Source: Beijerinckiaceae bacterium
GTDB taxonomy: Bacteria; Pseudomonadota; Alphaproteobacteria; Rhizobiales; Beijerinckiaceae
Direction: 5' to 3'
Assembly (NCBI GenBank): GCA_027533425.1
Contig: JAPZUD010000004.1
Location: 186,001 to 250,000 of the forward strand
Length of the DNA stretch: 64,000 bases
The stretch's first letter is position 1; every line of letters starts with the position of its first letter. Positions 1 to 9,100 of the stretch are shown here, in pieces. The position numbers and the translations under genes are program-made. The notes beneath the pieces are model-generated. The model ran no database searches. It saw only the letters and a list, made by a program, of their open reading frames with translations, and had not been told where the DNA came from.

Positions 1-461
1 GCGGCAAGGATATTGGCCCGGCGGGCATCAAGCAGCCCGTCCTCGGTGATGGTGCCGGGGGTGACGATCCGCACGACATCGCGATGCACCACGGCCTTGG
101 AGCCGCGCTTCCGCGCCTCCGCCGGATCCTCCATCTGTTCGCAGACGGCGACCCGGTGCCCGGCGGCAATCAGGCGCTGGAGATACTCGTCCGACCGCAC
201 CACCGGCACGCCGCACATCGGAATATCCATGCCGCCATGCTTGCCACGCTTGGTCAGGACAATGCCAAGCGTGCGCGAGGCCTGCTCGGCATCCTGGAAG
301 AACAACTCGTAGAAATCGCCCATCCGGTAGAAGAGCAGGCAATCCGGGTGCTGCGCCTTGATCTCGAGATATTGCGCCATGGAGGGCGTCGCCCGGGCCA
401 GCTCGTCGGGCGTCGGGCCCCGGAAAGGCTCCTGGGGAGGATCGAAGGCGGGATCACGCAT
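1..461 (-). CDS. mutS: DNA mismatch repair protein MutS, N-terminal part (cut by window start)
   Basis: Recognises mispaired bases and small loops in post-replicative mismatch repair. Only the first 153 or so residues are in the window; the gene continues beyond base 1. The protein matches the MutS mismatch-binding domain I: the segment [13 protein letters not shown] carries the Phe-x-Glu pair (F50 and E52) that stacks on the mismatch, followed by LTKRG, IPMCGVP, AVCEQ and VRIVTPGTI, all in the order of E. coli MutS. The ATG at 461 is the only reasonable start, because an in-frame TGA lies two codons upstream. It is divergent from the malic enzyme gene, with about 190 non-coding bases between them. 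Confidence 0.93.
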   Translation of the reverse strand, partial: MRDPAFDPPQEPFRGPTPDELARATPSMAQYLEIKAQHPDCLLFYRMGDFYELFFQDAEQASRTLGIVLTKRGKHGGMDIPMCGVPVVRSDEYLQRLIAAGHRVAVCEQMEDPAEARKRGSKAVVHRDVVRIVTPGTITEDGLLDARRANILA

Positions 462-652
462 GACGGGTCACGGCACTCGCGGCGAGGAGCCCTGTGACCT
501 AGCACGAGGTCCTGCAGATTTCGACGGTTGACACACTCTTTTGGTCAGAATGCGGGTTGAGCATTGGGGACAACACACCTAGGGTCGTTCGCGCCTTGCT
601 CGATGGAGCAATTTTCGTCTCACCGCGCCGCAAAATTTATAAGATTGTTCCG

Positions 653-2938
653 ATGCCGACCCAAAAAGACAAGAAAAGCCGTTCGCGTCCCACCTTTACC
701 GATCAGGAAGCTCTGGACTTCCATTCCCGCGGCAAGCCGGGGAAACTCGAGGTTGTCCCCACAAAGCCGATGGCAACCCAGCGTGATCTTTCGCTGGCCT
801 ATTCCCCCGGCGTGGCGGTTCCGGTCAAGGCGATCGCGGAGAATCCGGCCACGGCCTTCGACTATACGGCGCGCGGCAACATGGTCGCCGTGATCTCGAA
901 CGGCACAGCGATTCTCGGCCTCGGCAATCTCGGTGCGCTGGCGTCCAAGCCGGTCATGGAGGGCAAGGCTGTCCTCTTCAAGCGCTTTGCCGATATCGAT
1001 TCGATCGATCTCGAGGTCGATACCGAGGATCCGGACGCCTTCATCAATGCCGTGCGCTATCTCGGGCCGTCCTTCGGGGGCATCAATCTCGAGGATATCA
1101 AGGCTCCGGAATGCTTCATCATCGAGCAGCGGCTCAAGGAGCTGATGGACATTCCCGTCTTCCATGATGACCAGCACGGCACCGCGATCATCGCCGCGGC
1201 CGGCCTGCTCAACGCGCTGGAATTGACGGGCCGCGACATCCATTCCACCCGCCTCGTGGTCAACGGTGCCGGCGCCGCCGGCATTGCCTGCGTCGAATTG
1301 CTGAAGGCCATGGGGTTCAGGCCTGACAATGTCATGCTCTGCGATACCAAGGGCGTGATCTACCAGGGCCGCAAGGAAGGCATGAACCAGTGGAAATCCG
1401 CCCATGCCGTCAAGACGGACCGGCGGAGCCTCGCCGACGCCCTGGCCGGCGCGGATGCCATTTTCGGCCTGTCGCAGAAGGGGGCCCTCACGCGTGACAT
1501 GATCGCGTCGATGGCACCGAACCCGATCATCTTCGCCATGGCCAATCCCGATCCGGAAATCACGCCCGAGGAAGTGGCCGAGATCCGCGACGATGCCATC
1601 ATGGCGACCGGCCGTTCGGATTATCCGAACCAGGTCAACAACGTGCTCGGCTTCCCCTATCTTTTCCGCGGCGCGCTCGACGTGCAGGCCACGACGATCA
1701 ACATGGAAATGAAGATCGCCGCCGCCCGGGCGCTGGCCGCGCTGGCGCGCGAGGACGTGCCGGACGAGGTGGCCGCCGCCTATGCCGGGACACGGCCGCG
1801 CTTCGGCCGGGACTACATCATCCCCGTCCCGTTTGATCCCCGCCTGATGGCCCGCGTTTCCGGTTCCGTGGCGCAGGCCGCGATGGAGACCGGCGTCGCG
1901 CGCAAACCGCTCAAGAGCCTCGAAGCCTATGAGCAGGCCCTCTCCGCCCGGCGTGACCCGGTGGCCGGCGTGCTGTCGCGCGTGTTCGAGCAGGTCCGTC
2001 GCAGGCCCAAGCGTGTCGTCTTTGCGGAGGGCGAGGAAGAGCCGGTCATCCGCGCCGCCGTCAGCTTCGTCACCCAGGGGCTTGGCCACGCTGTGCTGGT
2101 GGGCCGTGAGGAGCGCGTGAAGGCGGCGGCGGAAAGCGCCGGCATCGAGCTGAAGCCCGGCATCGAGATCCACAATGCCCGTGTCTCGACGCGCAATTCG
2201 AGCTATGCCCAGTTCCTCTACGAGCGCCTGCAGCGCGAGGGCTATCTCTTCCGCGACTGCCAGCGCCTGATCAACAATGACCGCAACCATTTCGCGGCCT
2301 CCATGGTCGCGCTCGGCGATGCCGACGCAATGATCACCGGTGTGACCCGGAACTATTCCGCGGCACTCGCCGATATCCGCAAGGTGATCGACGTGAAGCC
2401 CGGTCATACCGCCATCGGGATGAGCCTCGTCCTGGCCCGCGGCCGGACGGTGCTGGTGGCAGATACGGCCGTCCATGAAATGCCGACCGCCGAGGAACTG
2501 GCCGGCATCGCCATCGAGGCGGCCGGAGCGGCCCGCCGGCTCGGCTACCAGCCGCGCGTCGCCCTGCTCGCCTTCTCCACGTTTGGCAATCCCGGTGCAG
2601 AGCGCTCCGAGCGGGTGCGTGAGGCGGTGAAGCTCCTCGACAGGCAGCGGGTCGATTTCGAATATGACGGCGAAATGGGTGCGGATGTTGCGCTCAATCC
2701 CGAGATCATGTCGGCCTATCCGTTCTGCCGCCTGTCGGGTCCGGCCAATGTGCTGGTCATGCCGGCTTTCCACTCGGCCGCGATCGCTACGAAGATGCTG
2801 CAGGAACTCGGTGGCTCCACCGTGATCGGCCCGCTCCTTGTCGGCTTCGACCGGGCGGTCCAGATCGTGCCGATCAACGCCAAGGATTCCGATCTCGTCA
2901 ACATGGCGACGCTGGCTGCCTTCGGCGTCGGGGGCTAG
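653..2938 (+). CDS. maeB: NADP-dependent malic enzyme, malic/phosphotransacetylase-like fusion
   Basis: Oxidative decarboxylation of malate to pyruvate, supplying NADPH and linking the TCA cycle to gluconeogenesis. The 761-residue length fits the MaeB/Tme class (about 760). The N-terminal malic domain has YSPGVAVPV near residue 50 and HDDQHGTAI; the NAD(P)-binding domain has the VVNGAGAAG Rossmann loop near residue 205; the last 330 residues form a phosphate acetyl/butyryltransferase-like domain ([14 protein letters not shown] onward), which in this family is regulatory rather than catalytic. The reading frame stays open upstream to a TTG at 557, but the ATG at 653 gives the family-typical N-terminus. 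NAD versus NADP use cannot be told from sequence alone. Confidence 0.92.
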   Translation: MPTQKDKKSRSRPTFTDQEALDFHSRGKPGKLEVVPTKPMATQRDLSLAYSPGVAVPVKAIAENPATAFDYTARGNMVAVISNGTAILGLGNLGALASKPVMEGKAVLFKRFADIDSIDLEVDTEDPDAFINAVRYLGPSFGGINLEDIKAPECFIIEQRLKELMDIPVFHDDQHGTAIIAAAGLLNALELTGRDIHSTRLVVNGAGAAGIACVELLKAMGFRPDNVMLCDTKGVIYQGRKEGMNQWKSAHAVKTDRRSLADALAGADAIFGLSQKGALTRDMIASMAPNPIIFAMANPDPEITPEEVAEIRDDAIMATGRSDYPNQVNNVLGFPYLFRGALDVQATTINMEMKIAAARALAALAREDVPDEVAAAYAGTRPRFGRDYIIPVPFDPRLMARVSGSVAQAAMETGVARKPLKSLEAYEQALSARRDPVAGVLSRVFEQVRRRPKRVVFAEGEEEPVIRAAVSFVTQGLGHAVLVGREERVKAAAESAGIELKPGIEIHNARVSTRNSSYAQFLYERLQREGYLFRDCQRLINNDRNHFAASMVALGDADAMITGVTRNYSAALADIRKVIDVKPGHTAIGMSLVLARGRTVLVADTAVHEMPTAEELAGIAIEAAGAARRLGYQPRVALLAFSTFGNPGAERSERVREAVKLLDRQRVDFEYDGEMGADVALNPEIMSAYPFCRLSGPANVLVMPAFHSAAIATKMLQELGGSTVIGPLLVGFDRAVQIVPINAKDSDLVNMATLAAFGVGG

Positions 2939-2974
2939 CCCCCCGGCGACCCCGGCCTGCGGGTTTTTGAGGGG

Positions 2975-3016
2975 CCGGCCAAAAACCGGTTTCCAACCGG
3001 GCGTGCCATGCTCTAG
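2975..3016. repeat. Rhizobiales-type palindromic intergenic repeat, single degenerate copy
   Basis: The intergenic stretch contains CAAAAACCGGTTTCC followed by a GCCATGCTCTAG tail. It is similar to the reverse complement of the duplicated element at 54161-54268 (CAAAACCGG, then a short divergent part, then GGCCATGC). Such AAAACCGGTT-plus-CATGCTCTAG units are, from memory, common between genes in Rhizobiales genomes. It lies between maeB and ugd, 35 bases or so before the ugd start. Confidence 0.5.
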
Positions 3017-3052
3017 GGAAAGGCACTCTTTCGGCGCACGGGGACCTCTCCC

Positions 3053-4357
3053 ATGAAGATTGCCATGATCGGCTCGGGCTATGTCGGGCTCGTCTCGGGC
3101 GCATGCCTGGCGGATTTCGGCCATGTCGTGACCTGCATCGACAAGGATGCCGGCAAGATCGCAGCCCTCAAGAACGGCATCATGCCGATCTACGAGCCGG
3201 GGCTGGACCAGCTCGTGGCGAAGAATGTCCGCGACGGGCATCTCTTCTTCGCCACGGACCTGACCCGCGCGGTCCAGGAGGCCGAGGCGGTGTTTATCGC
3301 GGTCGGCACGCCCTCGCGGCGCGGCGACGGCCATGCCGACCTGACCTATGTCTTCGATGCCGCCCGCGAGATCGCGGATGCGCTGGCCGGCTTTACCGTT
3401 ATCGTCACCAAGTCGACTGTCCCGGTCGGCACCGGCGACGAGGTCGAGCGCATCATCCGCGAGCGTCGGCCGGATGCCGATATCGCGGTTGTGTCCAACC
3501 CGGAATTCCTGCGCGAGGGTGCGGCGATCGGCGATTTCAAGCGCCCGGACCGCATCGTGATCGGGCTTGAGGACGAACGCGCAAAGGCGGTGATGAACGA
3601 GGTCTATCGCCCGCTCTATCTCAACCAGTCGCCGATCCTCTTCACCGGCCGGCGGACCTCCGAACTGATCAAATACGCTGCTAATGCTTTCCTCGCCACC
3701 AAGATCACCTTCATCAATGAGATGGCGGATCTCTGCGAGAAGGTCGGGGCGAATGTGCAGGAAGTCGCGCGCGGGATCGGCCTCGACAACCGGATCGGTT
3801 CGAAATTCCTCCATGCCGGCCCGGGCTATGGCGGTTCCTGTTTCCCGAAGGATACGCTCGCGCTGATCCGCACGGCGCAGGAAGCCGGCGCGCCGACGCG
3901 GATCGTCGAGACCGTCGCCCGGGTCAATGACGAGCGCAAGCGCGCGATGGCCGACAAGGTCATTGCGGCCGCCGGCGGCGATGTGAAGGGCAAGCGCGTG
4001 GCGATGCTCGGCCTCGCCTTCAAGCCCAATACCGATGACATGCGCGATGCGCCGTCGATCGAGATTGTCGGCAAGCTGCAGGGGGCCGGTGCCTCGATCC
4101 GCGCCTATGATCCCGAAAGCATGGACCAGGCCCGCCAGGTCCTGTCCGGCATCCACTATGCCGAGAATGCCTATGCCTGTGCCGAGGGCGCGGACATCCT
4201 CGTGATCGTGACGGAGTGGGACCAGTTCCGCGCGCTCGATCTCGGCCGTATCCGCGCCGCGATGAAGGCACCGCTGATCGTCGACCTGCGCAATATCTAC
4301 CGGCCGGACGAGATGCGCGCCAAGGGCTTCGTCTATGTCTCGGTAGGCCGCGGGTGA
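3053..4357 (+). CDS. ugd: UDP-glucose 6-dehydrogenase
   Basis: Oxidises UDP-glucose twice with NAD+ to UDP-glucuronate, a precursor for exopolysaccharide and surface sugars. At 434 residues it has the usual bacterial length. The N-terminal Rossmann fold begins with GSGYVGLVSGACLADFGH, the central dimerisation domain follows (SELIKYAANAFLATKITFINE), and the catalytic cysteine is C263 within GPGYGGSCFPKD. The C-terminal domain has VAMLGLAFKPNTDDMRDAPS. Its stop codon overlaps the GTG start of hrpB, so the two may be co-transcribed although their functions are unrelated. Confidence 0.95.
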   Translation: MKIAMIGSGYVGLVSGACLADFGHVVTCIDKDAGKIAALKNGIMPIYEPGLDQLVAKNVRDGHLFFATDLTRAVQEAEAVFIAVGTPSRRGDGHADLTYVFDAAREIADALAGFTVIVTKSTVPVGTGDEVERIIRERRPDADIAVVSNPEFLREGAAIGDFKRPDRIVIGLEDERAKAVMNEVYRPLYLNQSPILFTGRRTSELIKYAANAFLATKITFINEMADLCEKVGANVQEVARGIGLDNRIGSKFLHAGPGYGGSCFPKDTLALIRTAQEAGAPTRIVETVARVNDERKRAMADKVIAAAGGDVKGKRVAMLGLAFKPNTDDMRDAPSIEIVGKLQGAGASIRAYDPESMDQARQVLSGIHYAENAYACAEGADILVIVTEWDQFRALDLGRIRAAMKAPLIVDLRNIYRPDEMRAKGFVYVSVGRG

Positions 4358-6843
4358 GCCTGCCCGGATCGGCCCTGCCGATTGATCAGGCGCTCCCGAT
4401 TGACGAGGTGCTGCCGGAGATCCGGGCTGCGCTTTCCGTGGCTTCCTGCGCGATCCTCGTTGCTCCGCCCGGCGCGGGCAAGACCACCCGCGTCCCGCTT
4501 GCCCTGATGGACGAGGCCTGGACCGAAGCCGGCACCCTCCTCGTGCTCGAACCCCGCCGGATTGCCGCCCGCGGCGCCGCCACCCGCATGGCGCAGCAAC
4601 TGGGCGAGCCGCTCGGCAAACGGGTCGGCCTGCGCACAAGGCTGGAAAGTCGTTCTTCCCGCGAGACGCGCATCCTCGTGGTCACTGAGGGGGTGTTCAC
4701 GCGGATGATCCTGGACGATCCCGCTCTCGAGGGCATCGCCGCCATCCTGTTCGATGAATTCCACGAGCGCTCGCTCGATTCCGATCTCGGCCTTGCCCTT
4801 GCGCTTGATGCGCAGGCCGCCTTGCGCCCGGATCTGCGCCTGCTCGTCATGTCGGCCACGCTGGATGACCAGCGCATCCAGCTTTTCCTCGACGGTGCTC
4901 CGGTCATCCGCTCCGAGGGGCGCGCCTTCCCGGTCGAGACCGTCTATCGCGGCCGCGAGACCGACCGCCGCATCGAGGACCAGATGGCGGCCGCGATCCG
5001 CGCGGCTCTCGCTGCCGAACCGGGCTCGATCCTCGCCTTCCTGCCGGGGCAGGGCGAAATCGAAGGCGTCCGCCAGCGGCTTGCCGAGGCGGGCCTGCCA
5101 GCGGATGTCGATCTCTGCCCGCTCCATGGCACGCTGGAGCCGGCGCAGCAGGATGCCGCCATCAAGCCGGCTCCCGCCGGGCGCCGCAAGGTGGTGCTCG
5201 CCACCTCCATCGCCGAGACCTCGATCACCATCGAGGGCGTTCGTGTCGTGGTCGATAGCGGGCTGCGCCGGGCCCCGCGCTACGAGCCCGATCTCGGTAT
5301 CGCACGGCTCGAGACGATCCGCGTCAGCCGTGCCTCGGCTGACCAGCGTCGCGGCCGAGCCGGGCGAACCGAACCCGGCATCGCCATCCGGCTTTGGGAT
5401 GCGGCGCAGGATCAGGGCCTGCTGCCCTATGACCGGCCAGAGATCCTCGACGCCGATCTCTCCGGCCTGCGCCTCGCCCTTGCCGATTGGGGCGCGGATC
5501 CCGATTCCCTGCGCTGGCTCGATCCACCGCCGCGCGGCGCGCGGACCGAAGCCGAACGCCAGTTGCAGGCACTCGGCGCCCTGGATTCGGCCGGCGCCAT
5601 TACCCCGCAGGGCCGCCTGCTGCGCCGGCTGCCTCTCTCGCCGCGGCTGGCCAGCCTCGTGGCCGAGGGGGCGGCCCGTGGCGCGGGGCAGGAAGCAGCC
5701 CGGCTGGCGGCCTTGCTCGGCGAGCGGGGTGTCGGCGGTTCCGGCATCGACCTTGCCGAACGGCTGCGGCGTCTGCCCTCGGATCGCGCGCCCCGCGCCC
5801 GCGCCGTCATGGACATGGCGGAGCGCTGGCTCCGCCACCTGCCCGAAAACGCGGCGGCACACGGGGACGGGCCATCCCTGACGCCGGGCATGCTGCTGGC
5901 GCTCGCGTTCCCGGACCGGATCGCCAAGGCGCGTGGCAACGGCCTCTTCGGCCTCGCCAATGGCCGGCAGGCGAGCGTCGATCCGGCCGATCCGCTGGCC
6001 CGGTCCGAGTATCTCGTGGTCGCTGACCTCACCGGGCGTGCGGCACAGGCCCGGATCACAGCCGCGGCGGCGATCACCCGTGCGGAAATCGGCGCGCTGT
6101 TTGCCGGGCGAATCGAGACGGTCGATCAGGTGACGCTGGATGAGGCGAGCGGAACCTTGCGTCGCCGCGCGGTGACGCGCCTGTTCGGCCTCGCGCTCGA
6201 ATCGCGCGTCCTGCCGGTCGAGCCGGGCCCGGAAGCTGCGGCAGCTTTGGCGTCAGCGGCTGTGCGCCGTGGCGTTGACCGGTTGGGCTGGAGCAAGGCG
6301 CAGGACCAGCTCCGCGACCGGGTCGGCTTTCTGCGTCAGGCCGAACCGGATCTCTGGCCTGATCTCTCCGATGCCGGCCTTGCGGCGACGGTTGCGGACT
6401 GGCTCGAGCCATTTCTGGGCCGGGCCCGCAGCCTCGGCGATATCGATGCCGCGCTGCTGGGCGATGCCCTCGATGCCCTGCTGCCCTTTGGTCGCCGGCA
6501 GGCTCTGGACATGGCCGCGCCGACCCATTTTGTCGCGCCGACCGGGCAGGCCCATCCGATCCGGTATGATGGCGATCTCGCCCCGAGCCTCGCGATCCGG
6601 GTGCAGGAGCTGTTCGGCCTTGCCATCCATCCGGCCATTGCCAACGGCAAGCTGCCTCTGACGCTGGAACTGCTCTCGCCGGCGCACCGACCCATCCAGA
6701 TCACGCGGGACCTGCCAGGGTTCTGGAAAGGCTCATGGGCCGATGTCCGCACCGACATGCGCGGGCGTTATCCGCGCCATGTCTGGCCGGAAGATCCGGC
6801 CAATGCCGCACCGACCACCCGCGCCAAACCGCGCGGGACCTGA
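4354..6843 (+). CDS. hrpB: ATP-dependent helicase HrpB
   Basis: DExH-box helicase of the HrpA/HrpB family; the cellular role of HrpB is poorly defined. The 829-residue protein has Walker A APPGAGKTT (from about residue 37), the DEFH box (D134) followed by ERS, the SAT motif (VMSATLD), ATSIAETSITI and the QRRGRAGR motif, then the HrpB-specific C-terminal region ending with FWKGSWADVRTDMRGRYPRHVWPEDP, which is characteristic of the family. The GTG at 4354 overlaps the ugd stop and gives the expected length. It converges with the DUF1194 gene, with 4 bases between the ends. Confidence 0.92.
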   Translation: MSLPGSALPIDQALPIDEVLPEIRAALSVASCAILVAPPGAGKTTRVPLALMDEAWTEAGTLLVLEPRRIAARGAATRMAQQLGEPLGKRVGLRTRLESRSSRETRILVVTEGVFTRMILDDPALEGIAAILFDEFHERSLDSDLGLALALDAQAALRPDLRLLVMSATLDDQRIQLFLDGAPVIRSEGRAFPVETVYRGRETDRRIEDQMAAAIRAALAAEPGSILAFLPGQGEIEGVRQRLAEAGLPADVDLCPLHGTLEPAQQDAAIKPAPAGRRKVVLATSIAETSITIEGVRVVVDSGLRRAPRYEPDLGIARLETIRVSRASADQRRGRAGRTEPGIAIRLWDAAQDQGLLPYDRPEILDADLSGLRLALADWGADPDSLRWLDPPPRGARTEAERQLQALGALDSAGAITPQGRLLRRLPLSPRLASLVAEGAARGAGQEAARLAALLGERGVGGSGIDLAERLRRLPSDRAPRARAVMDMAERWLRHLPENAAAHGDGPSLTPGMLLALAFPDRIAKARGNGLFGLANGRQASVDPADPLARSEYLVVADLTGRAAQARITAAAAITRAEIGALFAGRIETVDQVTLDEASGTLRRRAVTRLFGLALESRVLPVEPGPEAAAALASAAVRRGVDRLGWSKAQDQLRDRVGFLRQAEPDLWPDLSDAGLAATVADWLEPFLGRARSLGDIDAALLGDALDALLPFGRRQALDMAAPTHFVAPTGQAHPIRYDGDLAPSLAIRVQELFGLAIHPAIANGKLPLTLELLSPAHRPIQITRDLPGFWKGSWADVRTDMRGRYPRHVWPEDPANAAPTTRAKPRGT

Positions 6844-6847
6844 CGGC

Positions 6848-7699
6848 TCATTTCCGCTCCCAGTACTGTCGCCACTGGCGCTCGCCGACCGTGCAATCGG
6901 CACGTCCCGGCCGGGCCGGGCCGGCATCCGACATCGAGCTCTGTGCCACCTCGCGAAGGATCTTGGTCCGGATCGCATCACGGAACTGGTCCTTGTCCTC
7001 GATGGTCACAAGGAAGGAGCCCGGGCCACCGATCACGCAATCCGCGTAATACTCGTCGAGCCCCTCGATGTCGAAATTCGAGCTCATGCTGCGCTTGATC
7101 TGGATCGGCAGCCCGTTGATGACCACGCCATTCGCCACCGCACGGTCCCGCGAACGGGAAACGAGGCCGCCCTCGTTGTTAGGCCCGTCACCCGAAATGT
7201 CGATGACCCGGCGCAGCGGTCGCAGCGGCGCTTCCTGCAGCCGCTCCATGGAGAAATCGATCGCCCCGGTGATCGAGGTGCGCCGCGCGCGCCGCACCGG
7301 TGCTGCGGCGATCTCCGCCGCAACGGCCCGCGCGCTGGCTTCGGAATCGATGATCTTCCAGTCCACGATGACATTGCGTGTCGAGAGACCAGCCCATTCG
7401 ATATAGGTCACGCCGATCCGCCCGATCATCCCCTTCCGGATCGCGTCGAGAACGACGGGTGAGGTGAGCGCCGCGATATAGCCTTCACGCTGCAAGGCCA
7501 GTTCCTCAAGGTCCATCGAATAGGAAATATCAACGGCAAGGACCAGGGCGACATCCACCTCGATGCCGGTGACCGGCCATTCGATCCGGTCCTGGACCTG
7601 GGCACTGGCGAGGCTGCTCCAGCCGAGGAGCACCAGCACCGGAAGGAGTTTGCCCGGCCAGCCAAGAGCCGGAACCCACGACGCGAAACCAGCCCGCAT
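6848..7699 (-). CDS. DUF1194 exported von Willebrand factor A-like protein
   Basis: Predicted periplasmic or secreted protein of 283 residues. A signal peptide covers about residues 1-33 (hydrophobic LLPVLVLLGWSSLASA). The mature part starts a vWA-like fold: VDVALVLAVDISYS contains the MIDAS metal site D57-x-S59-x-S61, and VIDISGDGPNNEGG is another hallmark of the DUF1194 family. The start at 7699 was chosen because GGAGG lies 5 bases upstream. Function is unknown for the family; the vWA fold suggests metal-dependent protein binding. Confidence 0.82.
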   Translation of the reverse strand: MRAGFASWVPALGWPGKLLPVLVLLGWSSLASAQVQDRIEWPVTGIEVDVALVLAVDISYSMDLEELALQREGYIAALTSPVVLDAIRKGMIGRIGVTYIEWAGLSTRNVIVDWKIIDSEASARAVAAEIAAAPVRRARRTSITGAIDFSMERLQEAPLRPLRRVIDISGDGPNNEGGLVSRSRDRAVANGVVINGLPIQIKRSMSSNFDIEGLDEYYADCVIGGPGSFLVTIEDKDQFRDAIRTKILREVAQSSMSDAGPARPGRADCTVGERQWRQYWERK

Positions 7700-7774
7700 G
7701 CGTACCTCCATCCTGTGGAAGCACAGTGTGGGCACGAATCCGGTCGCGGTAAAGAGCGCGTTGGGGTTGTCCGA

Positions 7775-8647
7775 TCACGGTTTGGAGAGTCGGCGAACCG
7801 TCCGGAGCGGGTGGCCCTGCCCGGCGATGCGCACGAGGGCGGTATCGAGCGGCTCGCTGACGACTTTCATGAACGCACCAGTTGCATGCAGCAGCCGCCC
7901 TTCGCCCTGCGCGAAAGCGACATGACCGGGCCAGAAAAGCAGGTCGCCGCGTTCGTAGAGGCCGGGCTCATCCGGGATGTTGATCGCCCGGCCGAGGCTC
8001 TGTTCCTGCATGTCGCTGTCGCGCAGCGCCGGAATGCCGCAGGCTTGGCAGGCCGTCTGGACAAGGGCAGAGCAGTCCAGCCCCAGGCTCGACTTGCCGC
8101 CCCAGAGATAGGGAATGCCGATCAGCCGCTCGGCAACGCTGACCGGATCCGCTTCGAGGGCATCAAGCGGGCCGAGATGGTCGGCGAAGATATAGCCCCC
8201 CTCGACCCGGGCGAAGCGTCCCTCCATATCCAGCACGATGCATTCCGCGCCGAAGGGCAGATGCCCCGAAGGCGTGGCCTTGATGCTCGGTCCGGGATAG
8301 AGGAAAGCGCGTAGGTCCCGGACGCGATGCGTGGGCGCCGGCGCGGCCGGGCCAAGTGCCGCAAGGGGCAGGTAGCCCACATAGCCATCGCGTTGCGCCT
8401 GGCCCCAGCCCCATTCGCCCGACCGCCCATAGAGATCGAAGGCCTCTCCATGCAGCAATTCGGTGTCGTAGGGCCCCGATGGATCAGGCATCCGGCGCAG
8501 CGGCACCGTGAGGGCCCGGATCCGGCAGGGCTCGGCGGCAACGAAGTGCCGGGCTTCCACGTACCCCTTAAGGTGCAAGGCGGCGACGCCATCGCGGAGC
8601 GGCGTCATGCGTGGATCGTACGGAACGGGGGGGCTGGGCAGGGTCAT
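7775..8647 (-). CDS. NlpC/P60 family cell-wall peptidase with SH3-like N-terminal region
   Basis: Putative peptidoglycan endopeptidase (gamma-D-Glu-diamino acid type). The last 125 residues form an NlpC/P60 domain: ERLIGIPYLWGG leads to catalytic C192 in GLDCSAL, then H242 in WPGHVAF and H254 in RLLHATG. The first 160 or so residues look like two bacterial SH3 modules (for example GEAFDLYGRSGEWGWGQ and YVGYLPLAAL), which usually bind cell wall. No clear signal peptide is seen, as in the related gamma-D-glutamyl-L-diamino acid endopeptidases. It lies 7 bases after the MarR gene and two genes after a M17 peptidase, an arrangement suggesting one transcript for peptide or murein turnover. Confidence 0.85.
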   Translation of the reverse strand: MTLPSPPVPYDPRMTPLRDGVAALHLKGYVEARHFVAAEPCRIRALTVPLRRMPDPSGPYDTELLHGEAFDLYGRSGEWGWGQAQRDGYVGYLPLAALGPAAPAPTHRVRDLRAFLYPGPSIKATPSGHLPFGAECIVLDMEGRFARVEGGYIFADHLGPLDALEADPVSVAERLIGIPYLWGGKSSLGLDCSALVQTACQACGIPALRDSDMQEQSLGRAINIPDEPGLYERGDLLFWPGHVAFAQGEGRLLHATGAFMKVVSEPLDTALVRIAGQGHPLRTVRRLSKP

Positions 8648-8654
8648 TACGCAA

Positions 8655-9005
8655 TCACGGAGAAAGGGCGCCGGCGGCCTCGACCACCCGGTCGCTGAAT
8701 TCGTCGAGGAACAGCGAACCACGGACGGTGCGCTGGATGATCACATTGCGGCGGTCGGCCGGGTCGCGCCGGCGCGAGACGAGATCGAGCTCGCCCATCG
8801 CATCGAGCGCCCGCGTGATCACCGGCTTGGTCACGCCAAGCTTGGCGGCAAGTCCGCGCACGGTATGGGGCGGCGGCTCGAGATAGATCGTCAGCAGGAT
8901 GACCATCTGGCGCTGGGTCAGGTCTACGGCATGGCGCCGGACCATGCTCAGCCCGACCTCCTGCCAGAGGCGCAGCGCCTGGATCGGCCGCAACCTGACG
9001 CTCAT
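8655..9005 (-). CDS. MarR-family transcriptional regulator
   Basis: Small (116 residues) winged-helix protein. The core TQRQMVILLTIYLEPPPHTVRGLAAKLGVTKPVITRALDAM is a typical MarR helix-turn-helix, and the wing RRRDPADRRNVII carries the DxR signature (DPADRR) of the family. It is shorter than many MarR proteins because the N- and C-terminal dimerisation helices are abbreviated. It sits between the M17 aminopeptidase and NlpC/P60 genes on the same strand, so it may regulate that group; ligand and targets cannot be read from the sequence. Confidence 0.85.
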   Translation of the reverse strand: MSVRLRPIQALRLWQEVGLSMVRRHAVDLTQRQMVILLTIYLEPPPHTVRGLAAKLGVTKPVITRALDAMGELDLVSRRRDPADRRNVIIQRTVRGSLFLDEFSDRVVEAAGALSP

Positions 9006-9100
9006 ACCGGCCGTTCCCCCGCCTGCGACGGACCTGCTCCGCCATCCCCGATCGTTTCACATCCGTATCATCTTTCCCGGGCGAAGTTGAGTCCTGCTCC

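Noticed and set aside
620-4639. Very long antisense frame (about 1339 codons) across maeB and ugd
   Set aside because: It runs opposite two well-recognised genes; in high-GC DNA stop codons are rare on the opposite strand and the translation has no recognisable domains.
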